Source: Diadophis punctatus similis
Lineage: Eukaryota > Chordata > Lepidosauria > Squamata > Dipsadidae
Reading direction: 5' to 3'
Length of the DNA stretch: 64,000 bases
Assembly (NCBI GenBank): GCA_023053685.1
Contig: JALIGW010000003.1
Coordinates: forward strand, 45,082,496 to 45,146,495
The notes under the pieces were generated by a model that was not told where the DNA came from, ran no database searches, and saw only the letters and a program-made list of their open reading frames with translations. Positions 1 to 11,177 of this stretch are shown here, in pieces; the first letter of the stretch is position 1; the number at the start of each line of letters is the position of its first letter. Both the position numbers and the translations under genes were made by a program.

Positions 1-350
1 TACCAGAAAAGTTTGACAAAGGGAGTATATATTTAATATTACATGTATTGACAGCAGCAAGAATTGTATTTGCACAGCACTGGAAAAATAAAGAAACACC
101 TACAGAAGAAGATGTAATTTAAAAAAATTTAGATTGTGCAGAAATGGACAAATTGACATTAAAGATGAAAGAAAAAGAAGATAGTATTTTCGAGCATGGA
201 ATTTTTTTTACAAATAGTTGGATAATAGAGGTAAAAATTAGGAGCGAGAAAAGTATTATTATATAAGCAAAATGATCCAGATAATATGCTGTTCACTAAG
301 CATATATATATGTAATGTGAAAATGTATAAATAAACTGTTAAAAAAAAGA
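1..350 (+). mobile_element. L1 LINE, 3' end of ORF2 plus short 3' UTR (decayed)
   Basis: The forward frame reads as the C-terminal end of an L1 ORF2 (TAARIVFAQHWKNKETPTEE, then CAEMDKLTLKMKEKE), the same region seen again near 62.4 kb. It has an in-frame stop at about 118-120, so it is not functional. An AATAAA-type signal near 325-332 and an A-rich tail near 340-350 mark the 3' end. The element is cut by the window edge. The clade call rests on the C-terminal pattern, not on the reverse transcriptase core, which lies outside the window. Confidence 0.75.
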
Positions 351-536
351 AATGGTACAACAGATTTTTTTTTAAACATATATTCCCTGAATAAAAAATT
401 TCTCCTTCTTTATCAATTGGATCAAATTGTGGTATTCGATTTCATTTGCTGAGTTATTACAAATGGAATTACCTCTTTGACTGTTATGAAATCATGTGGA
501 ACTAATCAAGGACACCTTTTATCTCTTCTAATTTTT

Positions 537-949
537 TTTTTACAATTTTTTTATTTTCTCCATCACTTCATATTCAATTCAATATATATATACCTTAAGA
601 TATTACAATAAAAATAATATAATTATAATGGTTAAAAATTTTTTTAAAAGAGATATGATTAATTTAAAATTTAGATTAGCATCAGTCTGTCAAATATAAA
701 ATGAGTTAGTATAAAAAGCACTCAAGGAAAGGTAAAGAAAGTGAAAGAGGAAGTAGAAGGGGAAAAAGAGAAGGTGTAGAGAAGGTAGAGAAGGATGGAA
801 GGAGTTAGAAAGTAGGAGGAGAAGTTGGAGATAGAGAGAGGGGGATGTAATGGAATAAAGTAGAACAGACTGATGACTGAGGAGGCAAGTGTTGAATAAG
901 AAATAGATTTTTGAATGATTGATTATATTGAAAAAAATAAGTATTTTTA
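537..949 (-). mobile_element. Retroposed insertion with 16-bp target duplication (probably L1-driven)
   Basis: The sequence ATCTCTTCTAATTTTT occurs at 521-536 and again at 950-965, flanking about 413 bp. The insert begins with a T-rich stretch on the plus strand, as expected for a poly-A tail of a minus-strand retrocopy. Its far end is purine-rich on the plus strand (about 720-860). The long duplication and A-tail fit target-primed reverse transcription. I do not recognise the insert; a 5'-truncated L1 3' UTR is a reasonable guess. Confidence 0.6.
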
Positions 950-1377
950 ATCTCTTCTAATTTTTAAGTTGGTTAGTTCCATTAGTCTGCTTGAAGTAAC
1001 TTTAAAGTATAAAGCTAAGGATATCACTACTGTGTGTCACTATATCAGTCTTGAAGTAATATTCATTTATACAGCATTTATCTTTCATAAATTTCATGAG
1101 ATTTTACTATCAATAATATATCACTAGCGTATAATAACATATTTGCACTGCTACTATTATACACAAAATATTGTTTAATTGACCAGTTGGGAAAATTGGG
1201 AAGATTCTGGCAAGGAAGTATAACTCTGACCCTTATTCGCATATTTATACTTAGCTAGGTAATCCTAGTTTAAAAGGTCTCTTTTGGTAATAAAAAACAA
1301 GCAATTACATTAATAGGTTAGATCAGGTGTCGGCAACCTGCGGCCCCAGAGCCGCATGCGGCTCTTCCATCCCCCTG

Positions 1378-1921
1378 TTGTTGCTCCCTGTTGGCTGGCG
1401 CCGCCCCTCACCCTCCTCTCCCAGTCACTCCTCGTGTAGCCTGAGAAGGCAAGGGCGACAGCAGGGATGGAGACTTGCTCCAAATGAGAGGGAAGCACCC
1501 CTGTACTTGCCTCTCATCTCGCGGGCGCTTCTTCCAGCGCTTCTTAGTGCTGTACGCACCTCAGTTGCTTGGGGAGATGCACGACTTGCTCTCCACCCCA
1601 AGACGCTGGCCTGGGCCTGCTGCGGCTTATGCTCCGTGTCTTTATGGCTTCAGGAGGAGGAGGGGACATTGTTTACAACACGGAGCATCGGCCGCAGCCA
1701 GCCAGGGCCAGCGTCTCGGGGCAGAGAGTAAGTCTTGCATCTCCCCAAGCGACCAAGGTGCATGCAGAACTAAGAAGTGCCAGAAGAAGCCTCTGTGAGA
1801 TGAGGCGCTTCTGTCTCGTTTGGAGCGAGTCTCCATCCCTGCCGTCGCCCTTACTTCTCAGGCTACGCAAGGAGTGACTGGGAGGGGAGGGCGAGGGGTG
1901 GGGCCAGCCAGCCGACAGGGA
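1378..1921. repeat. Long inverted repeat (hairpin) inside the hAT-like element
   Basis: The left arm reads TGGAGACTTGCTCCAAA near 1468 and the right arm reads TTTGGAGCGAGTCTCCA near 1819. Further out, CCCAGTCACTCCT near 1420 pairs with AGGAGTGACTGGG near 1870. At the centre TGCTCCGTG near 1629 faces CACGGAGCA near 1680. Arms are therefore roughly 250 bp around a short loop near 1660. Arm identity is high but not perfect, so this is an old or diverging foldback. Confidence 0.75.
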
Positions 1922-2099
1922 GCTACAGTAGGGGGGCGAAAGAGCTTCGCTTATCTGGGAACCTGAAATGACTCTTGATTTAAATCATATGGTAAAAAGC
2001 ACCCAAAGAAGAAAAAAGAACATCAGCAAAAAAAACAAAAAACAAACCCCAACCCTCACCTGTTTTTGGAAATGGTTCAAGAGGGAGCACACACAAACA

Positions 2100-3016
2100 C
2101 AAGTGAGGGGGGGGAGAGAGAGAAGAGGGGAAGAGAGAGAGAGATGAGAGAGAGAAAAGGGGAGAAAAAGAAAGAGAGAAATGAGAAAATGATGGAGGGA
2201 GAGAATGAGAGAGGAAAAAGAGAGAGAAACAAATGAGAGAGAGAAGGGAGAGTGGGAGAGAAATGAGAGAGAGCTGGAGGGAGAGAATGAGAGAGAGGGA
2301 AAAGAAAAGGAAACAGAGAAAAGGGGGAGAGAAAGAAAGAGAGAGGGAAGGAGGAGGGAGAGGCAAAAGAGAAAAACAGAAATGAAAGGGAGAGAAAGAG
2401 AGAGAGAGAGAAATGAGAAAATGATGGAGCGAGAGAATGAGAGAGGCAAAAGAGAAAAATAGAAATGAAAGGGAGAGAAAGAGAGAGAAAAGGGGAGAAA
2501 AAGAAAGAGAGAAATGAGAAAATGATGGCAGGAGAGAATGAGAGAGAGGAAGAAGAGAAACAAATGAAAGAAGGGAGAGAGGGGGGGGAGAGAAATAAGA
2601 GGGAAAAAGGGAAACAAATGAGAGAAAAGGGAGAGAGAGAGAAATAAATAAATAAATAAATAAAGAAGAGAGAGAGAGGGAGAAAGGAAGAAAGGGAGAG
2701 GAAAAACAGACAAACAGAAATGAAAGGGGGGGAGAGAGAGAAATGAGAGAGAGAAAAGGAGAGAGAAAGAGAAATGAGAAAATGATGGAGGGAGAGTTTG
2801 AGTGGGGAAAAAGAGAACATGAGGGAGAGAAGGGAGAGAGAAATGAAAGAGAGCTGGAGGGAGAGACTGAGAAAGAGAGAAAAGAGGGAAACAAATGAGA
2901 GGGGGAGAGAAAGGAAGAGAAGGAAGGAAGGAAGGAAGGAAGGAAGGAAGGAAGGAAGGAAGGAAGGAAGGAAGGAAGGGAAGGAAGGAAGGAAGGAAGG
3001 AAGGAAGGAAGGAAAA

Positions 3017-3079
<63 letters not shown>

Positions 3080-3115
3080 ATAGGAAGGGAGAGGGAGAGG
3101 AAAAAGAGAAAAATG
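2100..3115 (+). repeat. One-kilobase polypurine tract with GGAA and AAAT microsatellites
   Basis: The plus strand is nearly pure purine, mostly GAGA and GAAA, from 2100 to about 2920. It passes into (GGAA)n at about 2918-3013 and (AAAT)n at about 3014-3081; a shorter (AAAT)n lies near 2643-2664. Imperfect units such as GAGAAATGAGAAAATGATGG recur at about 2178, 2408, 2511 and 2772, which suggests expansion of a longer minisatellite-like unit rather than simple slippage alone. Confidence 0.9.
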
Positions 3116-3317
3116 GAAGAGAGAGAGATCCATTTTTCACAGAAAACACCCAGAGCCACAAAACCCGGCTAGGTGTGGCTGGGGCAGGTTATGTGACTGG
3201 GTGGGAGTGATGTTGAGTTGGCCATGCCCGCCCAGGTTTTGTGGCTCCCAGTGTTTCCTTTTCTTTGGGAAAAAATGGCTCTCTGAGTGTTTAAGGTTGC
3301 AGACCCCTGGGTTAGAT

Positions 3318-3999
3318 CATATTATTGTCAATGAAATTGAACAATTTGAGTTATTGCAAGAAGAATCTGGAATACATAAAATTGTTAAATAGCAGAATAT
3401 TTACCATAGTTAAAACATCTCTTAAATTTCACAATTTGTTCAAATGCATTAGGATTCTATAAACTCTCAAGTTATTTTTAGTATTGGAATGTTTTTTTCA
3501 GATGCTTTGATAGCTACAGTATTTTAAAATAAACAATTAAAAGATAAAATTAAAAGGTATAACTTATTGGAATCCATGTACTACTAAAACTGTTCTATCT
3601 GTTTGTAACCTATCGGGGAAAACAGTGCATCACAGGGCAACAATTTTTGAATCAAGGTATTTCAAATGGCTAACTTAAAGAATACATCCAAAATCCAGGA
3701 GCCATTCTATGAGATGGAGATTTCAAGGATTTTAAGACTACTTACATTGGCAAAATTATGGCCACTTCCATATGGCTGTGCCACCCTGTAGCACCATTGT
3801 GGTCAGTTGAGGTCATGCGTTCATAATTTCTGGTCCTTCTTGCCAGCTTCCCACAGGCTAAGTCAATAGGGAAGCTGCAGAAAGTTGGAAGTCACTCCTG
3901 CTCCATTGTTTTTTTGCCTGCCCATGTGGATTTTGTTTTATCTATTCAGATATGGAAATATGTCTAAAACTATGACCCGTAGATCATGGGCTATAGTGC
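3318..3999. other. No recognised feature
   Basis: Ordinary A+T-rich sequence between the 2-kb transposon and the palindromic MITE. I see no exon-like frame with splice sites and no repeat that I can name. Confidence 0.5.
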
Positions 4000-4143
4000 C
4001 AGGGGTCTCCAACCTTGGCAACTTTAAGACTTGTGGACTTCAACTCCCAGAGTTCCTCAGCCAGCAAAGCTAACAAAGCTGGCTGTGGAACTCTGGGAGT
4101 TGAAGTCCACAAGTCTTAAAATTGCCAAGGTTGGAGACCCCTG
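4000..4143. mobile_element. Palindromic MITE (ACTTCAACTCCCAGA family)
   Basis: Termini CAGGGGTCTCCAACCTTGG and its reverse complement surround a nearly full-length hairpin. Each arm holds GACTTCAACTCCCAGAGTTC. Flanks CTATAGTG and TTATACTG are a weak (6 of 8) match when shifted by one or two bases, so the target duplication is uncertain. At least eight other copies of this family lie in the window, most with perfect 8-bp duplications. Confidence 0.8.
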
Positions 4144-4609
4144 GGTTATACTGTATTAGCTGTTTGCAAGAAATATGGAATCTCTCAGTAGATTGCTAGA
4201 CAATGGTATGTCTCCTCCCCCCACCCCGTGTCACTTTATATATTGAATTACCATATAGACCATATTTCTCCACAAGGAAAAGTACTGTATATAGAAAGTG
4301 GAGCATTAAATAGCTGTGTTCATTTTATTCATTAAAAATTATTTTTATCCCATCCTTTCTAATAATGTCCTAGAGTGGCTGACAAAAATAAGTAAAATAC
4401 AATTTGGAAAGTAAAATACAAAACATACTTTGAAAAAAACAACAACCCTAAAAACATCCCAAAAGGAAGCAAAGCGTAAGTCAATAGCAAATACAGGATA
4501 AAAAGACCACATCTGTAGAAAGTGTGCTGAAGTCAGAATCCTTATGAATGGTTAGGCAGCTGCTAACATCCTTAATGTCAGTTACATATAAGAGTCCTAT
4601 ATGATTTAT

Positions 4610-4708
4610 ATGCTGCCCAGATACGCCTTTATCAGTGAGATTGCTGAGAGTGCTGATACGCCTTTATCAGTGAGATTGATAATATATAAATTTAATAAAT
4701 AAATAAAA
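4610..4708 (+). repeat. LINE/SINE-type 3' tail with a 24-bp direct repeat
   Basis: The unit GATACGCCTTTATCAGTGAG occurs at about 4620 and again at about 4656. It is followed by ATATAAATTTAATAAATAAATAAA, the kind of tail found on L2- and Sauria-type retroposons in reptiles. The body of the element is not recognisable. Confidence 0.45.
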
Positions 4709-4781
4709 ACTATAAGATCATTACTACAAGTCATCCTAGAGATAAATTTGGGATCCATACACCATTTCCAAAAATGTTTAC

Positions 4782-4916
4782 CTGGATTTTGACTTTAAGC
4801 TTCCAGGCGGCAGTGAAGGCTTTGAGGGCATTCAGAGTCTCAGTTTTAGTCTCTTTATCCCTCTCATCCAGGAAAGAGGCCACTAATTTTATGTCATCAA
4901 TGGTGCAACCACTTGC
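4782..4916 (-). CDS. ARMC12: ARMC12-like, coding exon 3 (armadillo repeat region)
   Basis: On the minus strand a 135-nt exon lies between an acceptor (...CTAG|GCAAGT) and a donor (ATCCAG|GTAAAC). It is open in one frame and encodes 45 residues beginning ASGCTIDDIKLVASFLDERD and ending LKAFTAAWKLKVKIQ. This lines up with the mammalian ARMC12 segment containing ACTTDDI, KTQALNTLKAFSG and RLKIQ. The phase (0 at both ends) fits exon 2. ARMC12 is an armadillo-repeat protein expressed mainly in testis and linked to sperm mitochondria. Later exons are not seen and should lie left of the window. Assignment is from remembered family sequence, not a search. Confidence 0.85.
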
Positions 4917-4959
4917 CTAGGAAGTAAGAAAGAAGCAATCATGTCGCTAGGCACATCAG

Positions 4960-5440
<481 letters not shown>

Positions 5441-6623
5441 GCCTTATCCATCACCATACTTGAAATGCGACAAATATGTCATATTCACCATAACACCATC
5501 TGACCTGCATGAGGTAAGATTTGATGGCTGAGCTACCAAATCCCAGACCAAATATAGACAGTAAAGTGGTAACTGTCAAGAGGGATGCAGTACATTTCTA
5601 TTGACGTTGACCCTGAAGAGCAATTCAGTTTCACGACGGGACTGCAGATCCTGGGTGCAAGGATGGCATAATCTGCATTTTACGGGAATAAATGCCAAAC
5701 TTATCCCATGTCTTTATCTATTCCACCCACCAAAATGCATGGTTGCCACCTTGACTTGTTTCATACCCACTATGGGTACTCCTATGTAGGACAGCCTGCC
5801 TCCTCTCACTCGCTAAATGTGTTTAATTACAAGCCCCACCAACTCTGCACTGTGTTGAGGGGAATTGTAGTAAAACATACTCCGAGAGCTTTAGTTTTGG
5901 CAAGACTCACATAGGCTCAAGGATCACTGGGCAAGGCAACTGGAAGGAGGGTAAAAAAAATTCTTACCACTAGAGTCACTTTGGGGGTTTTGATTTTGAT
6001 TTTTGAATGGGATTTGATCTCTAAACAAGGGGACAAGTGCTTAATTTACACTTAATGTCCCCAAGTTCAAAAAAGAACCGAGAAAATCAATTGATCTCCA
6101 AAAGACCTCTATTAAATTCTGACTACACACAGATTCTAGGTTTATCCTGGTATGAAATATATCCCAATTACCTGCATTTAAGTGTACATTAGGACAAAGG
6201 TGGTCTCCCCTTCACATTCAAGGACTTCATGAATGATGCAGAAACAGAACAGTAATTCCAATATCTGTTCCAGCTCCAGCCAGAGTCTGATTTTCCCAGA
6301 AGGCTGATGTACAGATAGGAATTGTTGGTTTTATCAGCTGTGATCTATTACCTCTCCGTTTCTGCTGAAAATCTAGCTTAATTTTTCCCAGTGAAAACAC
6401 TTAAATATTTCCCAGTAGAACATTAATCTGATCTCTGCAGAATCCCTCGTCCCCTTTTCCAGAAAAAGTACACAATCTTGGAAACTGATCTCCAATGGAA
6501 TGAGGGATGGTAATAATGGAACTTTTAAGACTGAGGATTTTGGGGTATAGACCTCTGCAGCTGCATAAGACTCAACTTTTCTCATTACATTCTACAGTAT
6601 GTCCTGTAATGTAGGACTTTCAC
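5441..6623. other. ARMC12 intron sequence without recognised elements
   Basis: No element or additional exon that I can support. One stretch near 5863-5876 (GGGGAATTGTAGT) is a lone ZNF143-like motif in reverse orientation. Confidence 0.45.
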
Positions 6624-6781
6624 CTCAGATTCCTCCAAATAGATACACTGAGCAATATTACGAAGTGTCATCCTCTTGGTGTCATCATCTAGGTTGGGAG
6701 TGAGGGACATCAGAAGCCGACTGAGCTCTCCTGGAACACTTGCTTTTACGGATGCAGTATAGAAAGAGTCTGTAGATAACC
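6624..6781 (-). CDS. ARMC12: ARMC12-like, coding exon 2
   Basis: The minus-strand exon of 158 nt runs from acceptor CTCCCAG|GGTTAT to donor TCTGAG|GTGAAA. It enters in phase 1 (two bases complete a codon begun in exon 1) and leaves in phase 0. The 52 residues include PGELSRLLMSLTPNLDDDTK and RNIAQCIYLEESE, matching mammalian ARMC12 around GELRRLLNSLE and ITRCVYLLEAEA. The junction to exon 3 reads EESE-ASGCTIDD, parallel to EAEASACTTDD in mammals. The ATG upstream of the acceptor is intronic and is not the start. Confidence 0.88.
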
Positions 6782-6880
6782 CTGGGAGCAATAATTCAAA
6801 AATGAAATTCCAAATCCACGGAAATCAAAGATGGTTTAAAATTTCTGTGAAGACATTTTTGCACTGGAACATTCTGCATA

Positions 6881-7170
6881 TACAGGTAGTCCTCAACTTA
6901 CAACAATTTGTTTAGTGACCATTTGAAGTTATAACAGCACTGAAAAAGTGACCTTTGACCGCTTTTCACACTTACAACCGTTGCAGCATCCCCATGGTCA
7001 CATGATCAAAATTCAGACACTTGGCAACTGTTGCGGTGTCCCGGGATCTTGTGATGATCTTTTGTGACCTTCTGACAAGCAAAGTCAATAGGGAAGCCAG
7101 ATTCACTTAACAACTGTGTTACCAACCTAACAACTGCAGTGATTCGCTTAATAACTGTGGCAAGAATGGT
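6881..7170 (+). mobile_element. Mariner-like MITE (AGTCCTCGACTTA family), right end missing
   Basis: It starts TACAGGTAGTCCTCAACTTA and contains the family's conserved inner blocks (CATCCCCATGGTCAC, TTCTGACAAGCAAAGTCAAT). Full copies at 26595 and 51783 end in the inverted form of the same terminus. Here the right terminus is replaced by a (GAAGA)n microsatellite. A TA target is likely from the TA at the ends; the superfamily is inferred. Confidence 0.7.
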
Positions 7171-7310
7171 AGAGAAGAGAAGAGAAGAGAATGGTAGAGA
7201 AGAGAAGAGAAGAGAAGAGAAGAGAAGAGAAGAGAAGAGAAGAGAAGAGAAGAGAAGAGAAGAGAAGAGAAGAGAAGAGAAGAGAAGAGAAGAGAAGAGA
7301 AGAGAAGAGA
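7171..7310. repeat. (AAGAG)n microsatellite
   Basis: About 27 pentamer units of AGAGA/GAAGA lie exactly between the truncated MITE and the tail of the LINE-like fragment that follows. The position suggests that the array grew from the 3' tail of that retroposon. Confidence 0.95.
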
Positions 7311-7720
7311 ATTCTTTATTGGCCAAGTGTGATTAGACACACAAGGGATTTATCTCCAGTGCATAGGTTCTCAGTGTACATACAAGCAACAAGTGATAAA
7401 TCATGATCATAATCATAATACAATCATCACAAATCATAACATACAACACTCAGCGATAGTCATAAGATATTAAATAAGAGCAATCAACATAAATCATGAC
7501 ACAAATAACAAAGTGACATTATAAGATGCTAAAAGAATAGGAAATAGGAAAGCTGAAAAGGATTAAAAACTCTGCCAATATTGTTATTAATATATGCCAA
7601 TCTACAGTGCCACTACACTGGTGTATTACCAATCTTTGCATTTCAAAAGGAATATTATAGAGACAAAAAGATTTAAAAGGGCATCTAAAATAATCAATCT
7701 CTCTAAGAAAATGTTGCAAA
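7311..7720 (-). mobile_element. LINE-like 3' end, clade uncertain
   Basis: ATTCTTTATTGGCCAAGTGT and GATTAGACACACAAGGGATT form the start of a repeat common in squamate DNA, lying as the reverse complement of a LINE 3' UTR. Only A+T-rich 3' sequence remains. I cannot assign the clade with confidence. Confidence 0.45.
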
Positions 7721-7869
7721 TATTTGGAGCTTTTTACTTATGAAATAAGTACCGTAAATAAATGCATTGCTTCATAGGAGAAGAGTGTAAAATTAAAGAA
7801 AAGAGAAAAGAGGAAGAATGACATTTTATAGTATTAGAACCTGAGATCATAGTATTAGAAGTATTATAT

Positions 7870-8165
7870 TACAGCTAAATTTCTCTTTAGCCCGCAATTG
7901 GATCTCTCTGTAACTAGCTTCCACTCATTGCTTGTTGTCCTGCCCTCAGGTGCTTTGGAGAATAAGCCGACCCCCTCCTCCCTGTGACTGCACCCCAAGT
8001 ACCAGAAGACAACTATCATGTCACCCCTAACCCTTCTTTGTTAGACTGCTAGACATACCGAATTCTCAACTGTTCGTCATACAGTTTAGTCTCTAGCCCC
8101 CTTAACATTTCTGTGTTCTTTGCATTCTTTCTAGAGTCTCAGCATCGTTTGTGTCGTTGATGTCA
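7870..8165 (-). mobile_element. Older CR1/L3-type LINE fragment
   Basis: It shares the CR1 blocks TCCACTCATTGCTTGTTGTC, CAGGTGCTTTGGAGAATA, ACTATCATGTCACCCCTA and TCTAGAGTCTCAGCATC with the younger copies, but with many substitutions and no intact 3' terminus. It lies in the ARMC12 intron between exons 1 and 2. Confidence 0.75.
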
Positions 8166-8303
8166 AATCTCCCTTCTGCCCTCCCCTCCTCTACTTGCAA
8201 CTGTGCCTCTTTCTAATACAATGTCCTTGTATGGTTCATACTGGGTTGTTCTTGGGACAAAATGCTTGACTAGACAGGTCATTACGGTAGTTATACACCT
8301 CAG

Positions 8304-8398
8304 TATGTGATACCTTCTAGCCAATCTTGGCTGATCTTGAAAATCAAGCAAAGTCGGTCTTGGTTAGTATTTGGATCCAAGGCCATGTTGGAATTCAG
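8304..8398 (+). pseudogene. 5S rRNA-derived sequence (SINE3-type or pseudogene)
   Basis: The blocks CTTGGCTGATCTTGAAAATC, AAGCAAAGTCGG and CTTGGTTAGTATTTGGAT follow 5S rRNA (CTCGTCTGATCTCGGAAGC, AAGCAGGGTCGG, CTGGTTAGTACTTGGAT) in order and spacing. These include the internal control region used by RNA polymerase III. It is strongly diverged and has no terminator run. A second, minus-strand copy lies near 47.7 kb. Whether it is a SINE or a retrocopy cannot be settled here. Confidence 0.7.
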
Positions 8399-9077
8399 AA
8401 CAATTGGTTAAAGTGAGAAGTCGAAAAAACATGGAAGAAAGAAATGTTTGGATGGATATCATAATCAGCAGCCCAGCTGGACTCAATGGGTCTTTACAAA
8501 GCAGATACTGATATTATTTTCCTAGCAGGGATAAACTAATGTAGCATTTGTTTTAAAATGTGGCTACAATAAAATGACGATTCTTTGATAGCAAACAGTT
8601 GCTTTAAACTTTTTGACATTCCTGCTCAGGCCAACATGTCTCCGTTTTACATGGCCCTACAGCTGCCACATGCTTCTTTTCCCCAGTGACCCTTGGCCAA
8701 ATAAAATACAGTTAGCAAGAGCTTCTTGTGCATTTCCCAGTTCTCTTTTTCTTTCCCCTTATTTTATTTTAGTTCAACAATCAAGATGACTCATCAGTGG
8801 TAAAGCAAACATAACAGCCACAGTGTTCCAGGAAGAATCAGAAGAGGTAAGTGGGAAGGGGAAGGTTGTCAATTCAGAAGCACAGAGCCTAAAAGCGGGA
8901 TGGTCTTTTGCAAATAATAGTCAACATTGGAAAGATGACCCAGAAACAGGGAAAACATGAGAAGTGGTTGAGAACATCTACAGCAGATGGGAATATCAAC
9001 CTTTTAAGATGTTTCCCATTTCCACTACCTGCATAAGCCCAAGCTGCTAGACTGGCCTTATAATTTGGCATCAGTAC

Positions 9078-9329
9078 CAGAGGTGGGTTCATACCGGTTC
9101 TAACTGGTTCTTTAGAACCGTTAGTAACTAGGGGATGACATCACGGAGCCGGTTCTATCGGTGTCTCCGTGGATGACGCCATCTTGGATTTTGCTTCTGC
9201 GCATGTGCAGAAGCTAATTTTTGCTTCTGCACATGCGCAGAAACTATTTTTTATTGCTGCGGGCACGCGCGCATGCGAAAAGCACGACCCTGAGCAAACA
9301 GCAGCAAAAGGATCCAGAACCCACCCCTG
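9078..9329. mobile_element. hAT-like non-autonomous element (GGTGGGTTC family)
   Basis: Termini CAGAGGTGGGTTCATACCGG and AACCCACCCCTG, flanked by a perfect 8-bp duplication ATCAGTAC (9070-9077, 9330-9337). Length is 252 bp, with inner motifs GCTTCTGCGCATGTGCAGAAGC and GCACATGCGCAG (NRF1-like). It lies in the ARMC12 intron between exons 1 and 2. Confidence 0.88.
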
Positions 9330-10159
9330 ATCAGTACCTAATAATTCTTCATACTCAGATGATGATAACTGGTTGGAGATTGGGGGAGGTGGCTGGATTG
9401 CTACTGAGAGAGACTAAGAAAGTGAGACCCCATCCCATCCCACCTGAAACTAAAGAGAGACGTCCAGACTGAGGAGAGGAGAAAAACATATCAGAGATAG
9501 AAGTTCTCCCCTATCTATTTCCTGTTGTCACAATGAGATTGACAGTCCTATTCTCAAATCTCCGCTGCCTGAAGTTGAGTAGAAGACTTTTGGACTCGGG
9601 GAAACCCTACCCATTTCCTGCTATTAGGAAGACAAACATTCCCCTTCTTCTCCAGGAAATCAGGAAGGAAAGAGACTGTCATTCCCAGCCAAAATACAGA
9701 CATTGGCCCTTGCGGTTCCTCATGCCTAGACGAAAGAGAGGGAGGGGGAGAATTCTAGGGAAGGAGAAACTAGAGAGCTGATGTGAAGGTAAGAACTGGC
9801 AAGATTAAAATCAAAGAGCTTGAGATGAATTGGTCCATCTAAATAGCGATACTCAGGGGTCAAGTGTGTGTCACTATGAGAAAAGATTGGCTGTCAGTCC
9901 ATTACAGAATAAAGGTAGGGGAATGAGACAGTAGGATTTAAATATGCAGGACTTCAATCCTACAGTTTCCACCAGGGCTTCTCTAGTATCTGCAATGGAA
10001 GTATCTTATCAGAGCTGTGTCCATGAAACTCCGATTGTGAGACTTCTCATCTGGATATCAGTCTCCATAAAGCCTGGCAGGAAGGAAGAGAAAGAGAAGG
10101 AGAGCAACAGCAACAACATACATTGTCAGCATGTTCAACCCTTATTTCATTTAACTCAC

Positions 10160-10298
10160 TGGCTAAGTTCATTGAATTAGGGCTGTAGGAGGGGCTTCTT
10201 AGAATTGCTAGGAGAGCCTTCGACACCAAATAGATGGCTGTAGCTCCGGTAGCTGCAGTTACCATGTTGTTAGTAGTTATCAGCTCATCATACTTCAT
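10160..10298 (-). CDS. ARMC12: ARMC12-like, first coding exon
   Basis: The minus-strand ATG at 10298-10296 opens a 139-nt coding exon that ends at a good donor (TTAGCCA|GTGAGT), leaving phase 1, which matches the start of exon 2. Residues 12-33 (MVTAATGATAIYLVSKALLA and on) form a hydrophobic segment equivalent to the SLATGAGAIYLLYKAIKAG segment near the N-terminus of mammalian ARMC12. The first residues differ from mammals, as expected for a fast-evolving testis gene. Reading through the donor gives a Cys-rich tail that is intron. No promoter motif is evident upstream. Confidence 0.8.
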
Positions 10299-10467
10299 AT
10301 TGCTTTAAACGTCCAGGAAATCTGATGGAACCTTGCCCTGACTATAGGCCAACCCATCCTTCACCTGTGACAATACTACACCTCACATGGTTTGTGATGT
10401 CACCTGTGCCCTTCATGACAACTCTGGCACATCATCATCATCATCAGAAGGGTTAAGCCTCTGCATC

Positions 10468-10695
10468 AGAGCTGAGGTGGTGCAGTGGTTAAAGAGCAGC
10501 ACTGCAGTTCAGCTGTTCAGCTGTTCAAATCTCACTGGCTCAAGGTTGACTCAGCCTTCCATCCTTCCGAGGTGCGTAAAATGAGAACCCAGATTGTTGG
10601 GGGCAATATGCTGAACTCTGTAAAAAACAACAACGCTTAGAGAGGGCTGTAAAGCACTATGAAGCGGTATATAAGTCTAAGTGCTATTGCTATTC
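10468..10695 (+). mobile_element. tRNA-derived SINE (Sauria type)
   Basis: The 5' part has a pol III A-box-like GGTGGTGCAGTGGTTA and a B-box-like TGTTCAAATCTCAC. The body carries CTCAAGGTTGACTCAGCCTT and AGATTGTTGGGGGCAATATG. The 3' part is GAAGCGGTATATAAGTCTAA, the BovB-like tail of Sauria SINEs. Three more copies are in the window. Confidence 0.88.
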
Positions 10696-11177
10696 TCTCC
10701 TCCTTCTCCTGATATCATGAAAATACCGTGAGATCTTGAGAGACAAATTCTTGGCATCGTATTTGGAATGAAAAGATGTTAAGGAGAAAAATCAGTCAGT
10801 AGAAGAAGGCTTTGCACATGGCAGGTTCCCTAGCTCAATCGCTAGCATTTTTCTACCTATAGAGGGAGTGGGGAGCAAGCAAGATTTAAAAAAAGGAGCC
10901 CTCTGCAAGTTACTTTGGAAAAGCACTGTCAACCAGAGAAAATCAGCTCTCTCCAAACTGATGTGCTGCAGCTACTTGAAAATCCAGCTAGAAACCCCTC
11001 CCCCCCATACACGCATCATTTTCTTTGGGGGTATGAAATATCTCTTTCCATAAGTACTTTGTTGAAGAAGAATTTTAATCTTCAAAGTGTATATGTTTTG
11101 AATCCATATTTTAGCTTTTAGCTTTGTTTTCTTCTTCCTGCTGCTCAATTGTTTGTCTTATAAATGTTTAGCTAAAG

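Larger units (their letters stand above)
1324..3309. mobile_element. hAT-like DNA transposon, non-autonomous, about 2 kb
   Basis: Termini are CAGGTGTCGGCAACCTGCGG on the left and GGTTGCAGACCCCTG on the right, an imperfect terminal inverted repeat. It is flanked by a perfect 8-bp duplication GGTTAGAT at 1316-1323 and 3310-3317, the hAT signature. No transposase frame is present. The left quarter (about 1378-1921) is a long inverted repeat; the centre (about 2100-3115) is almost pure purine on the plus strand. Long frames predicted here are low-complexity Ser/Phe/Leu or Glu/Arg strings, not genes. Confidence 0.85.

Noticed and set aside
1980..3161. Open frames up to 393 codons on the minus strand
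   Set aside because: They are Ser/Phe/Leu/Pro strings produced by the polypurine tract and (AAAT)n/(GGAA)n arrays, open in several frames at once.
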